Shown here: positions 36,472 to 47,349 of the stretch, piece after piece
Layout of the letters: the number at the start of each line of letters is the position of its first letter
How positions within the stretch are numbered: the first letter of the stretch is position 1
NCBI GenBank assembly: GCA_027605045.1
Contig: JAQFWX010000014.1
Coordinates: 240,664 to 304,663 of the forward strand
Length of the DNA: 64,000 nt
Source: Phallus indusiatus
Lineage: Eukaryota > Basidiomycota > Agaricomycetes > Phallales > Phallaceae
Reading direction: 5' to 3'
Notes under the pieces: generated by a model
Told to the model about the DNA's origin: nothing
The model's database searches: none
What the model saw: the letters and a program-made list of their open reading frames with translations, nothing else
Translations under genes and position numbers: made by a program

Positions 36472-37396
36472 GGTAGATTTATAAATATACAAAATGACCA
36501 GTGGTTAATGGGGGCCATATGAAACCGAAGCACGTAGGTTTAAATATGTATCTTGAAGCGTTAATTGCAGCTCCCCTACTACCAAAAAGCGCTGAAACAG
36601 CAGTAGTAGTTGACAGGGTTAGAGATTATACCCATAACCTAAGTTCCTGACACGAATTTGGCATTGATTAATGTGAACTCTTGTCTATGATGATGTCAAG
36701 ACTGAACAGTAAGAAGTCAAAAATATTAAGGGGTTCATCAGATGAAATCGCGAGATAGGGCCAATGGAAGGCCACCCATGTCGCCTGACAAAGGTGCCAC
36801 TCGTGGAAGGGGACTATCCAAGGTATGGTTAGCTTTGATATAGCAGCGCTTTTCCAACATATATCAGAGATGGCGATCAACGAATCTGGGAGACGGGTCG
36901 GGGTTCTTTCTGGTGCCTGGGGTGATTGATTAGACTAACAATTTACCTGGCCCTGGTTCATGACTGTGTCAGTCGCATCTCGATACATACCGGTCTATGC
37001 ATCATGGTTCCGTCAGTGTCAAACCTTAGAGGTACTTCGGCTTTACTCGGAAGTCGGCGCCCAGCTGCAAATGTTGGAACCAACACTAGCGTAAACCAAT
37101 GATATAGATTTTAAACAATTGCAGGAAATATATCTGGCCCTTTATGTGAGAAGAAAAAGTCTCCACGAGTTTGCAGCTGCCGGTGAAATATACAGGTTTG
37201 TAATCGGCAGGGGCGATGCAGAGCCTAGAGGGTGGTAAATAAAGCCAAAGTGGTGTCAGGAAGATCACCAAGTGGATGTAATAATAACCAATGAAAAGCA
37301 ATTGCGATACAAATGTCGCGGAAACCAATGGTGCAGTTCCTTGTGGAACGTTGGCTCTGAGTGGAAGGAGATGGACGCGACGTCTACCGATACCGC
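36472..37396. other. Intergenic before the transposon
   Basis: Two hydrophobic minus-strand frames (36668-36880 and 37086-37328) are open, but neither matches anything I know and they do not join convincingly. Bases 37388-37396 (CGATACCGC) are the left target-site copy of the transposon. Confidence 0.4.
37388..37396. repeat. Left target-site duplication
   Basis: CGATACCGC, identical to 43585-43593. Confidence 0.8.
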
Positions 37397-37484
37397 TAGG
37401 TTCGGCGCAAGCCGGTGAACTTCAGGTTCACACGTTCAAAGAACGGGCTTGGAGCAAATGCTTCCGCTAAGGGGGGTAGCGTTT
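37397..37484 (+). repeat. Left terminal inverted repeat
   Basis: It begins TAGGTTCGGCGCAAGCCG. An inner block (37434-37484) matches the right end closely: GGGCTTGG, GCAAAT and GGGGGGTAGC in the same order. Confidence 0.8.
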
Positions 37485-37860
37485 TCAAAATTTGCAAAAC
37501 ACTGGATATGTAGACTTCGCTCTGTAAATTGTAAAATATGGTCTAATTATATATTGAAATCAATGGGAAATTTTTTGTTCTTGGTTGTATTTATGTGCAT
37601 CTCATGGTGTATCACTCAAGTCAAAGGGACAGTCCGTGGAATGACAGTGCCATTAGTCTCCCACAGGTTTTCAAAAATTCTCGGAAAACTCCAGGCACAT
37701 TTGAATTATGAATATAAATCATTTTTAATATGACACAAAAAAAATATCTCATAATAAATTATTGAGAAAGAAGCAATACATGTCAATCGTTGTTAGTCAC
37801 GTGACTTATCAATCCGTGTCAGCCTGTTCTTTCACTCTTTCTAAACCCACATTATCAGCT

Positions 37861-40587
37861 ATGGTCGGGATTGACTGGTCAAATATCTTTGAAGCAAGGT
37901 TAAATGAAGAAGAAAAGATGAGAGCTATACTTTCGCTTATCAATTACTTAAATATTCCTCTTGCCAAGTTTCTGTTTTGGATCTTTGCCTGTAAAGATCA
38001 ACAAGTTCGACTATACGCTGGTCGTTTTATGGCTTACCGAAAATCCGATGCCATCAAGTTTTCCCCCAAGTGCTTATATGATCTGTGGCATGCAAACTTC
38101 CCTGGCTCACGAAGCTATTTACACCAACTACTGATTATTCCATGCGCCACGGAAATTATTCGTGATGAAAGCAAGGCTCTATTAAAAGAAAAGAGGCTAA
38201 AATTCAAAACACGTGCATTATCGATGAATGATATTAGGGACGGATTTCGGATGAGTACTATACTCTCAAGTTTCTATGCCTGTGCACCCGTTATATGCAA
38301 TCTGATGATGGAATTTGCTGCATCGGAAAATAAGACAAGGGATGAACCACTTTCACAGGATTCTGAAGAGGATGCTGAAGAGGAAGAAGAGCAATTCAAA
38401 AATGTTGCAGAATGGTATGATTTGTCCAAGTGGAAAGCAAACTGTGTGCATTTCAACCTAAAAGCAGTCCCCGTAAGTAATTCATTTGATTATACGGTTT
38501 TTTTGTTATTTTGATTTTTAGGCCATCATCTTTGCCATTTCGATGCTTTTGTCAAAACGAAATCAACAATTCAATGCACTTACTCTTCCTATGGGTTTAT
38601 TTGCTCAGATTGGAAATGCTGACAAGACCCTACTATACGTGTTAAACCATATCGGCTTGACATCCTCATACTGGACAATTGAAAGGGCCAGAGAAGCTTT
38701 ATCAAATGATGCAATTACACAGGCCCGTTCTCTACTTCAGTTAAACTCTCCAGCTTTCATTATATTTGACAATCTCAATATTTACCTGCGAAAATTTGAA
38801 CAACGAATCACCAATCAAAATACCATGCTTTCTATCACCAATACTGCCATTGTTCCCCTCCCTGATATTCCAAGTTCAGCACTCGATGTCAAGGCATTTT
38901 TGTCACTTCGTGGATCTCGAAAACTAGCTACTGCAAATGATCTCGTCATCACAACAGAAGAGACAGCTTTTATCGAGAAGGCCATGGTAGCTGTAATTGC
39001 TGAGATGCTTGTGGCATATTGTCCTAATAGTCGTAAATGGAAAAATCACGAGTTAATTCGCAAGAAAGTAGTCAATCTATTGCCCACTGAGTGTCCTCTT
39101 GAACCAAAACGAACGGACACATATCCATTTGGAATCTTTGACATCAATGAAGGCTCAAAAGCAGGCTGTGTAGAGGTGGTGTACGAAGAAGAGCAGGAAT
39201 TGCAGAAGAAGACTGGATCAAAAATCTGACAATTTTTCAGGGAGACTGGCTGTCGGTGAACAACATTCGTAATGCCAAGAGAGAACGGAAGGATGATTTT
39301 TCTGCCCTGGAGCAATTGTCAACAATTCGGGAGATTAGTGCGTTGTGGCACTACGCTCTGAATGCTTTGGGAATGATTTGGAAAATTCATTATGGAAACA
39401 ATATTGACGATCCAGGTTCCCTAGCATCTCACAAGGCGAGGTTAGGTCGAGTCTTTGATGCTAACCAGGCGGAGTATGCTCCTACAAAATCATTAGTTCG
39501 ACATTCCCTCATTGCACGCCTTTTGGACATAACAATGTATGTGCCTTCTTTTACTTGGGCACCAATTGATTGTTAATATAGGCTTCACCTCGGATTTTCA
39601 TCATATTCCGAGCTTGAAACATGGCAGCCTGAATATAGTCACATTGTTGAAGTAGCAAAACATATTGTTGAGAATTTTACAAGAGGCGAAAAGGCACGGA
39701 GTATCCAAGAGTGTGGAGATGATTGGATGGCACACTCTATATATTTTATCAGAGATTCTCTGCTCTTCCAGATCTTTGAGAAATATGTGAGTATAGCTGA
39801 TGCAAAGGGAGTCTTACGAATTCTCAAGATATGGGCCCATGCATTTCGGGGAGCGGGAATGGGTAATTATGCTCGAGAATGTTTAGAGGTTTTGGTGTTA
39901 TGGAAGTTTGAATTGCCGGATGACTTACGACGTGCATTGGAACATGCATGGTTTGTTAATACCTCAGGAAAACCTGGGCGATTCATACCATCGGACTTGT
40001 ATTTGGAGCACCTGAATCATTTGATCAAGGTGAGGAGCGCTTTTGATCATACAAGCCTGACACTTAATTGTGGACTTCAGCGCGTGGCAATATGCCAAGG
40101 TAGCAATGTATCTGTGGAGTATATCCTCAAGAAAGGGTCAGCTTGCGTCGAAGCATTCAAGGCAATCAGGCAGATAGTCGTTGAATTCTCAGGACAGAGT
40201 TTTATTATGAGGAAACATAAGGAATCAAAATTCCACCTAGACGTACGCGCACTCATAGAAGACCTTCGAAAGCACAAAATTCATATGCTCTCATCCACAC
40301 CAAGATTTGTCCCTGCACCAAAAAAAGGACGGGGCATAAACGGTCACAAGAGTGCGATTGTAGACTGCATCGAGTTGGGCGGGGAATACTTGTTCAGCGG
40401 CGGGTTTGAAGAATTCTTAAGAAACACAACATATGACCCAGCGCTAGGATGGCCAATAGATACTTCACCTACCAGAGGAGACAATGAACTAACAGCTGAA
40501 ATTGAAGAGACTTTCGATATGGGTGACCCTGGAGATGAGACCTATGCCGGTTCTGGAGCTTTAGGAGGGGGCGGAGCGTTTGATTGA
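37861..40587 (+). CDS. DUF6589 protein, putative transposase, with a frameshift
   Basis: The frame is open from 37762; the ATG at 37861 (MVGIDWSNIF) is my preferred start. Introns are 38473-38521 and one near 39541-39584. Family landmarks are IIFDNLNIYLRKFEQR near 38760, GIAEEDWIKNLTIFQGDWLS near 39210-39250, SLASHKARLGRVFD, and a helical C-terminus ending in acidic and Gly-rich sequence. The Asp of FDN and of GDW look like the first two acids of an RNase H-type transposase; this is my inference. Between the frame carrying GSKAGCVEVVYEEEQ and the frame carrying AGIAEEDW there is a shift (about 39180-39205) with no sensible intron. This copy is therefore probably broken. The gene overlaps the helicase gene tail to tail by 46 bases. 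Confidence 0.75.
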
Positions 40588-43182
40588 GCTGGAATACGAT
40601 TTGAATGATAGAGACTAGGACTTGCATAGTGAGCTGGATAGGGGTATGGAACCTGGGGATTATATGAATAGATAGCGGGAACCATGGGTATGTAGAATGT
40701 CCCAGAATGTAGTGATGGAATTGGAATTAATGGTGGTGGCACTAGCTGAGATGACTGAGGGATAGGATAGTGAGAATATGTATATGGTTGTCTATACGTC
40801 GATGAAATAATATTCGGTGTTTGTGGTGTGTTTAGCCTCTGCACATTGAGACGATGACTTTGTGCAGGGCTTCCAGAGATTACGCTGACAGGTCGACAGT
40901 TTGGCGTAGAGGGTGGGAGATTCTGGCATGGAGATATTGCAACAGTTTGTTTTGAAGTCGGCTTCGCAAACGGTGTTTGGACGTCTGATCCAACTTGCGT
41001 TTGACTTAATTCATGATAAACAGGAGGGGGCATGACTTTTTTCGCTCTAATTGTTCTTGGGGAATTTGCTTGACGGAGCTTCTTTTTATCTCGTTCCGAG
41101 GGAGGCTCGCAGTCTCGTGTAGCAGTTGATTTCCACTCATTTATAACATTCATCAAGGCCATTAATAATTCCTCTGTACCGAGAGACCAGGTTATTTTTG
41201 ATTTTAGAACATCCAATGTGATTTCGAGAGATGCCAATAAAGGAGCAGACTCCATGATTTGATTAATAACTTTGTCCGGCATGAACATTCGTGGGGTCAT
41301 GAAAAAAGATCCATGGAATTCTTTGAACGACTCTTCTCGCCAACTCTGCAGTGCATTTCGTAAGTTATTTTGTGATTCTTTGCTCATGTTGTGAGTTGTC
41401 CTGGTTCGTGTTGAGGATACAGGTGTCGATGCTCTAGATTCGACACGTGAGCTAGCGGAATGTGATTTCTCGGAAATAGAATTTTCTTCTGCTTTTAAAC
41501 TGGGATGTTGGAAAACGAAATCATCTTTGAAGGCAAAGATCCTGTGATCATATTCTCTTGCAAGTGGTACAAGTCGTTCGTTAAATTCTGGATTGCACTT
41601 CCAGCAGCATTCAGAGGTAATAAAACGCCTTTCGAGATCTAGAACGGTCCAAGTCATATTTATATGTGGTGCGGAAAGAGACCTGCGACCACGACTCTTG
41701 GGGAGAGCAGCCGAATCATGCTCCAAGCTCTCGTAAACATCAAGTCCAGTATCAGGACGGAAGTATTGATTAAGATAGTGCCGTCCACATGCTATGAAAT
41801 CAATGAATAATCTCATTACAAAAGGAGAAAATTTGTGAAAAACCTTCAACGTTGATAAACCCCTCTAAAGGTTCTGATAGTTTGCTGCGTTTGGAGTTAG
41901 CTGTCTTCCTGGGTTTTTGCGAAGTCTCTACTGGTCTAAAAGCCCAAGAAGGCACAAAAAACAAACAAGAGCCATGTAAATCACGTTTGCGAGCAGTCCG
42001 TCCCCAGCGTTGAACCAAGTTCGACAAGGTTTTGGGATCCGAATGATATAGAACAACGAAGCAATATTGAATGCTGGGATCATTGCACCCCATAGCGGTT
42101 GCTTCCGTCGATATTAATATGCGAATTTGACCTTCTGAATAGGATTTCCATATGTGATTTTTTCCTTTTTGTGATAGGCCAGCGGAAAAGTGTTGGACGG
42201 ATGATCGTAATGAAGCCGGTAGGAGGCGTCGCAAGTCCTGGGTAAGTTGAATACAGAGTTCCGGCGTAGGTAGGTAGATGATGGTTTTAGGAATCTCTTT
42301 CGTTGAAGTTTTTATTGATATCACAGAAGGCAAGACATTCATGATATAGCGGAAGATGTCTTTGATCTTCGTATAGGAGCGAACGGTATAAAACAAATTA
42401 GGCCGATCAACACCTACGTCTAATCCCCAGAATGGTCGTTTTCCGTACTCCAATGAGGTCCAGATAAGATCAAAAGTTGACGTAGGGATCGTTGCAGAGC
42501 AGCAAATAATGGGTATCTCAAATCCAGTATAATTTCTAAGGAATTTCAATTCCCTATACTCTTTTCTGAACTCTTCCCCCCATACGTCAATGCAATGTGC
42601 TTCATCGATGAATATAGCAGATATTTTCTTCATAAAACGAGCGTTCTTCCAGTATCGGTGCATTTTGGAGCCAGGGGAAACAGCTAATTCCGGCGACAGA
42701 TAGAGCAGATGAATTTCTTCTTTTAATAATCGTTCCCAAATGTTAGAATTAGCAGCGATAGTGTCTTGATTGATTGCAATAGCTTTTAATCCCTTTTCTT
42801 GTGCGTGGAGAACCTGCAAAATTGGAATGGAGGAACGTTCGGCACATACGAGAACAAAACGCACCTGGTCCATCTCAAGAGCTTTGAGAGGACAAATTAC
42901 TATCACCAATTTCCTTTTTTCAAATGCAGCTAAACCCTCAAATATTAATGATTTCCCGTATCCTGTTCCAGCGACGAATATACTGTCATATCCTTCGGCT
43001 ATACGACGGATCAGTGTTGTTTGCCATATCTCGGGTTCGTAGTTCAGATTCAAGCGATTTCGAATTGTCTCACTAATTTTCGACACATCTGCTATAATTT
43101 GACGTATTCCTGGAAGACGAGAACGTCGTTCTTTGTGCTGTCTGGGTGTCTCTGGTAGCGAGCTCATGGGATCAGACTCCAA
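40542..43182 (-). CDS. RecQ-like DNA helicase of the transposon
   Basis: Two exons (43182-41844, 41791-40542) give 862 residues. The superfamily 2 helicase motifs are complete: Walker A GTGYGKS, motif II DEAHCIDVWG, motif III CSATIP and motif VI QRWGRTAR. The splice joins EGFINVEG to ACGRHYLNQYF, which with ECCWKCNP forms a RecQ-type zinc-binding module (Cys, then Cys-Cys-x-x-Cys). The last 300 residues are low-complexity, rich in Ser, Pro and Tyr, with no known domain. It is intact, unlike the DUF6589 gene. It probably unwinds DNA during transposition or repair of the element's ends. The start at 43182 is the first ATG, about 400 bases inside the right end. Confidence 0.88.
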
Positions 43183-43465
43183 CAGCGACCAACCGGCGCA
43201 CAGTTTCGAAAAATCAATATATTGACAAAGATGTTTGCTGACATGTTTGTGGTAAAAAGACCAGAAAAAATATATTTAAAATCTAAAGAAGCGGTCAAAT
43301 TTTGAGAAAAAGATTTCCGCGAATGGAAACACTGCGCACCTGATTCCTCAAATTCCACCACTACACCGAGATACTCTTCCAGTCCAAGCTTATCACCATA
43401 AATCTCTTCTCCAACATCTTCTAAATCGAAAATCTAAAAAAATAAGTGTGGAAGACGATAGAGAC

Positions 43466-43584
43466 AAAAAGGCTACCCCCCTTTGAGGTCGAATTTGCAC
43501 CAAGCCCCTTTTCTGAACGCACGAGAACGATGTCACGGTGACTGACTGAGTCTCAATTCGGAAAAGCGGCTTGGTACGAACCTA
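43466..43584 (-). repeat. Right terminal inverted repeat
   Basis: Read on the minus strand it begins TAGGTTCGTACCAAGCCG and continues to GGGGGGTAGCC. It is longer than the left repeat by an internal block of about 30 bases. Confidence 0.8.
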
Positions 43585-43593
43585 CGATACCGC
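43585..43593. repeat. Right target-site duplication
   Basis: CGATACCGC, identical to 37388-37396. It is followed by TAGGTTCGGC, which repeats the first ten bases of the transposon. Confidence 0.8.
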
Positions 43594-43672
43594 TAGGTTC
43601 GGCAAACTCCGTTCCCACTCCGACTCAAGCTCCGCAGGACCTTCGTATATCGGAGTGGCTTGGCCGAACCGA
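43594..43672. repeat. Short inverted-repeat unit beside the transposon
   Basis: The left arm is TAGGTTCGGCAAACTCCG. The right arm read backwards is TCGGTTCGGCCAAGCCACTC followed by CG. The arms resemble the transposon's own ends, so this may be a remnant or solo end of a related element into which the large copy inserted. Confidence 0.5.
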
Positions 43673-44300
43673 AAAGCCTTGAAAAGCGTGGTGCGTGACG
43701 GATACGTCACTCGGCATGTCCCATGCCGCATGATCTCTTCATCTAACTGATGACTCGATGAATTTGTTGCGGCCTTGATACTCGTTATTCTCGGATATAA
43801 TTGGTTTCAAGTGACCTCATTAACAAAATCTGTCGTTCAACTAACAATTGATCTCACCAAATATCTGTCACACGTCGTGCGCCACTTTTCTGACAAACCC
43901 TTCGCAAGATGACGGACAGCGGACAGATGAGACCGCTGGATTGGAGAGATCATCATCAGACGCATTCCTATGTCTCTCATTTTAGGGGAAATTACGTTTC
44001 TGAATTGTGTTTGACGCTCTAAATCTGTTTGACCAATGATGATGATGGGTTTACATGTGGCTATAGATTAATTACGAGGCACATATTCCCGGTAAGAAAG
44101 GTTTCAGCTGAGGTTGTGGACTCCTCAGGGTTTATTCAGGTACCTCAGGTAATTTTCAAAACTTCCTATTCTTTCTTAGTCCCCACGTGAGACTTATCGT
44201 CTGACGTCCTCCCGGTCTTTGACGGAAGAATACTGCTATCTTATATATACCTAAACCTCGAATATCAATCGACCCATTCATTTCCCATCAAAAAGATATC
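43673..44300. other. Intergenic, promoter side of the methyltransferase gene
   Basis: No coding sequence is seen. A TATA-like run (TTATATATACC) lies near 44240, about 60 bases before the ATG. Confidence 0.4.
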
Positions 44301-45073
44301 ATGTCTCTACCAATACTCAAGGGCACTCTCCTAGTAGTATCGTCAATTTTTTATTTTTTCGGACTCGCCCCACCAAATCCACCACTAAAAGACAAGGCCT
44401 TGGTCTACCGAGGGCAGTTGTTCGAAAGAATATTCAGACTCCTAATTTACGCGGGTCAAGTATGTTTTTGTTCATCAAAGAAAGCTCTCCTACATCTCAA
44501 AATGTTTCGGCTTAGATTTCGACGCTCATGGCTTTACTGGGCCATATTCTGCTGTTATTTATTCACAACCAGTCTTTCATTGAACCGGATACAATCATCT
44601 CTCACCTTTGTCCTCATCCATCTTCACACCTTCACGAAAACCTTACTAAAATTTCACCGTCATTTACAATTGGATTTCTCGCACTTGTATGGGGCTCAAG
44701 TGTCCGATTGTGGTGCTTCCGTACACTCGGAATTCTCTTCACTTACGAAGTATCAATACAAGAAAACCACGAGTTAGTCGTTTCTGGACCTTATTCCATC
44801 GTGCGGCATCCAAGTTATACGGGCATTATTGTTATGCTCGCAGGAGCGGCTGTAACATGTTTATCTCCTGGCGGATATATTCAAGAATGCAACCTCATGG
44901 CCACGAACGTAAAGTTCTTCATCGAGTTATGGCTAATATCGTTTATCTTCGTAACTATATCAATATGGCGTAGAGGAGAAGTTGAAGATCTCGCCTTGGA
45001 AAAGAACTTTGGACAAGTTTGGCGTCGCTATTCAGAAACGGTCGCTTATCGGTTTATACCCTATTTAATGTAA
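44301..45073 (+). CDS. Isoprenylcysteine carboxyl methyltransferase-like protein
   Basis: Two exons (44301-44459, 44516-45073) give 238 residues. The N-terminal part has membrane segments (LKGTLLVVSSIFYFFGLA; MALLGHILLLFIHNQSF). The C-terminal part has the family signature: SGPYSIVRHPSYTGIIV, then RRGEVEDLALEKNFGQVW and RRYSETVAYRFIPYLM. These residues bind S-adenosylmethionine and the isoprenylated cysteine in ICMT enzymes, which methylate CaaX proteins at the ER. Agaricomycetes carry several such paralogues, so this need not be the main STE14-type enzyme. The intron GTATGT...GCTTAG is clear. Confidence 0.85.
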
Positions 45074-45908
45074 TGCTATGTAGTTGGTGTTTAATTATTA
45101 AGTGCTGTTCCGAGATCGGCCCAATTCTCATATAGAATAACATAGTCCATACGGGTGTTCTTACTATATTCATTTACATGACCCTTTGGGCCGAAGTGTC
45201 CTATTGTGCCATATGCTTTAAGAAGAATGGGAACAAACTGCGCCAGTGAGGTGTTTATGTTGAGAAAGTGATTTGCTTTGGTCGTAAAGGTCTCATTTAA
45301 CATCCGAGTCTGATTCTCACCCAAGAACCCAGATAAGCCGCCCTCCCTTATAACTTCAAAATACACCCTTTGTTTCAATTTCGCAGTTATATAAATGTCG
45401 AACGTGCTTTTCTTTTATGAAGCTTGTCTGATTTCGCTATTTATTAGTAATACCATATGACAAGGCGACATATCGGTGGAATAATAAAGACATTGAAAAG
45501 CGGTTCGCCCAACTTTTCTTAACATTGTACATGGTGAGTTTGAGATCCTTTTCATAAACGGGAATGGGTTTGTCATGTAAAAGATATAGCGTAATGGCCT
45601 CCTCATTTTCGGAGCTCGTCGATGAACTTAAAAGTTCTCAGTCAAGCTGATACTATCGGTAACAGTTTAGTTATTGAATTTGGTTCTAGCTTGGAATTTA
45701 CATCTCAAATGAACACAACTGAATTGCAAGAAATCATAACCGCTCATCAATAATACAACAAATATCAAGTTGACATTTCTATGAGGTATTTCTCGCGAAG
45801 TGTCAACAAAAGACAAGATTATTGATATGTCTCTGGATACATTTTGCGCAAAGCTGAAGTACATTGTTTGTAACTTGGTTTAGTAATTAAAAGTTCGATG
45901 CTGTTTAA
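45074..45908. other. Intergenic, partly duplicated
   Basis: From about 45415 the sequence matches 47350 onward, downstream of the second GFA gene. The minus-strand frame 45091-45378 shows no recognised domain. Confidence 0.4.
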
Positions 45909-46515
45909 TCAAACACTCCTTCCATTCATAGGTTTCACCGTAAGCTTATCCAAGTTTTCGTTAACACCATCCAAACATCTAACCGATATGGCCAGTATGT
46001 CATAAGGTTCATCTGCGAATAACGTAGTCGCGCAGGTTGGACAAGAGAGATGGGTGATTAACTTTCGCCCGAATGTATACTTGTGGCATTCATCTAATGT
46101 TCCTTCAAGCAGTTTAAAATCTTTCTCCCGGTCAAAAACATATCTAGCAAGTGTCAAAACTGCTAGCATGAGTAGAGAGTAGAGCAAAACAACGCACATA
46201 TACAACGACCCCTTGATGGTACAGATACTGCAATTGCAGCTGACAACTGGAAACTCGTTTTCTAGAATCGGATGACGACACTCGAATTTAAATTTTCCAC
46301 AATGACAACCACCGGTATAAACTTTGATCAGTGTATCGGGAGTTCGGGGACCCGAAAGTATCTTTAGAGCTACTTCGTATGGTGGAAATTGGGGTGATGG
46401 GGTAGTCATAATGGTAAAGGGAAAGGGTCAAACACCACCACAATGGAAATCACCAGCGATATGAACGTGGTATATATATATACATTTCCTATCGCGCCCA
46501 AACAGGCACTTCGGT
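45415..46515. repeat. Tandem duplication unit 1 (GFA gene with flanks)
   Basis: About 1.1 kb matching 47350-48415 in the same orientation, covering the GFA gene, its TATA-rich promoter (TATATATATAC) and about 450 bases of 3' flank. Edges are estimated by eye. Confidence 0.75.
45909..46409 (-). CDS. GFA-domain (glutathione-dependent formaldehyde-activating/CENP-V) protein, copy 1
   Basis: A small zinc-binding protein of about 146 residues after splicing. The cysteine pairs are all present: GGCHCGKFKFEC, SCNCSICT and SCPTCATTLF. A 60-base intron (GTATATGTG to TTGCTAG) interrupts KGSLY-VFDREKDF. It has no stop and is a multiple of three, so the gene also reads open unspliced. GFA/CENP-V folds bind zinc through these cysteines. 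Many fungal members are of unknown substrate, so formaldehyde chemistry should not be assumed. The closest relative in the window is at 47816. Confidence 0.85.
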   Translation of the reverse strand: MTTPSPQFPPYEVALKILSGPRTPDTLIKVYTGGCHCGKFKFECRHPILENEFPVVSCNCSICTIKGSLYMCVVLLYSLLMLAVLTLARYVFDREKDFKLLEGTLDECHKYTFGRKLITHLSCPTCATTLFADEPYDILAISVRCLDGVNENLDKLTVKPMNGRSV

Positions 46516-46609
46516 ATTGATACAAGTGAATAAAGGGCGCTCATGTTTCGGATACCAATTATTAAAACAATAAGAACCAGTGGCATTCAGTGGCGATTTT
46601 TTCCACAGT

Positions 46610-47329
46610 TAGTGATGGGTTGGGTTCGGTCTGAAACCGCGAAAACTGGTTTGGTCTGGGTTTGGTTCGGTTTGGGAACCGAACCCAAACTGCGATCCTC
46701 GAGAATCACGAACCAGTCTGGAACCGGTTCCAAACCGGTCTGACTAGGTCACTAAAGCCAAGGATTATTCACTGTTTGTGACATAAAAATCAGTCCCAAA
46801 CCTATACGTTGAGGATTTTTTTGCTCACAATTCCTTTCAGGTTGTCATTTCTAGGCTTTTCAGTGACTGGGAATTTGTCTACGGCCCCATGTGGTAGACG
46901 GAGGAGCATGCCGGACTTGTGCCGGACATTACTCATCGTGATTGCTAAGCATTAGCGCCCAATGAGTGATACATTTCCTTCCTCTTTCTAAACCACCGTC
47001 GAACCGGTTTCGAACTGGTTTCGGACTGAACTGGGATTGAACCGAACCGAAACCGCGACGAGTCCTCAAGTACAAACTGGTTTCGAAAACTGGTTTCGAA
47101 CTGTTGGATTTTAGTAGTTCGGGCTATATAATGTATTCAGTAGATTACATAATAGGACTTGAGCTTTTGTCCTCCACCCATTTTGTGCTGTGTCGCGCTG
47201 TATCGTGTGTGCCGTGTTGTATCGTGTTAACGTCAAATTTACGATCTATTATGTCTAAATTCTACCCTACATTCGTCTTATAATCCAATACGAACCGAAC
47301 CAGACCAGACCAAACCCAACCCATCACTA
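46610..47329. mobile_element. hAT-type miniature element (720 bases)
   Basis: The left end is TAGTGATGGGTTGGGTTCGG. The right end read backwards is TAGTGATGGGTTGGGTTTGG. Both are flanked by the same 8 bases, TCCACAGT (46602-46609 and 47330-47337). Eight-base duplications and a TAGTG-TGGG start fit the hAT superfamily. There is no transposase; the inside is packed with GGTTCGGTTTGG and CCGGTTTCGAACTGG type repeats on both strands near the ends. It sits at the junction between the two GFA duplication units. Confidence 0.88.
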
Positions 47330-47349
47330 TCCACAGTGCCGTTTCATAA

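Larger units (their letters stand above)
37397..43584. mobile_element. 6.2-kb DNA transposon with DUF6589 and RecQ-like helicase genes
   Basis: Both ends start with TAGGTTCG reading inward and share CAAGCCG just inside. Further in, the left end has CGTTCAAAGAACGGGCTTGG, then GCAAAT, then GGGGGGTAGC. The right end, read backwards, has CGTTCAGAAAAGGGGCTTGG, GCAAAT and GGGGGGTAGC. The right repeat carries about 30 extra bases between the outer and inner blocks. The 9-mer CGATACCGC stands directly outside both ends. Two convergent genes fill the inside. Helicase-carrying cut-and-paste elements are known in basidiomycetes (the Academ-H group, from memory), but I recall a shorter target duplication for Academ, so class membership is open. 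Confidence 0.85.

Noticed and set aside
36668..37328. Hydrophobic minus-strand frames as a possible membrane protein gene
   Set aside because: The two frames cannot be joined by reasonable splices and match no family I know.
37388..43603. The 19-base direct match at both transposon edges as a pair of LTRs or a Helitron/Crypton boundary
   Set aside because: The match is far too short for LTRs, inverted repeats are present at both ends, and neither a reverse transcriptase, a Rep protein nor a tyrosine recombinase is encoded.
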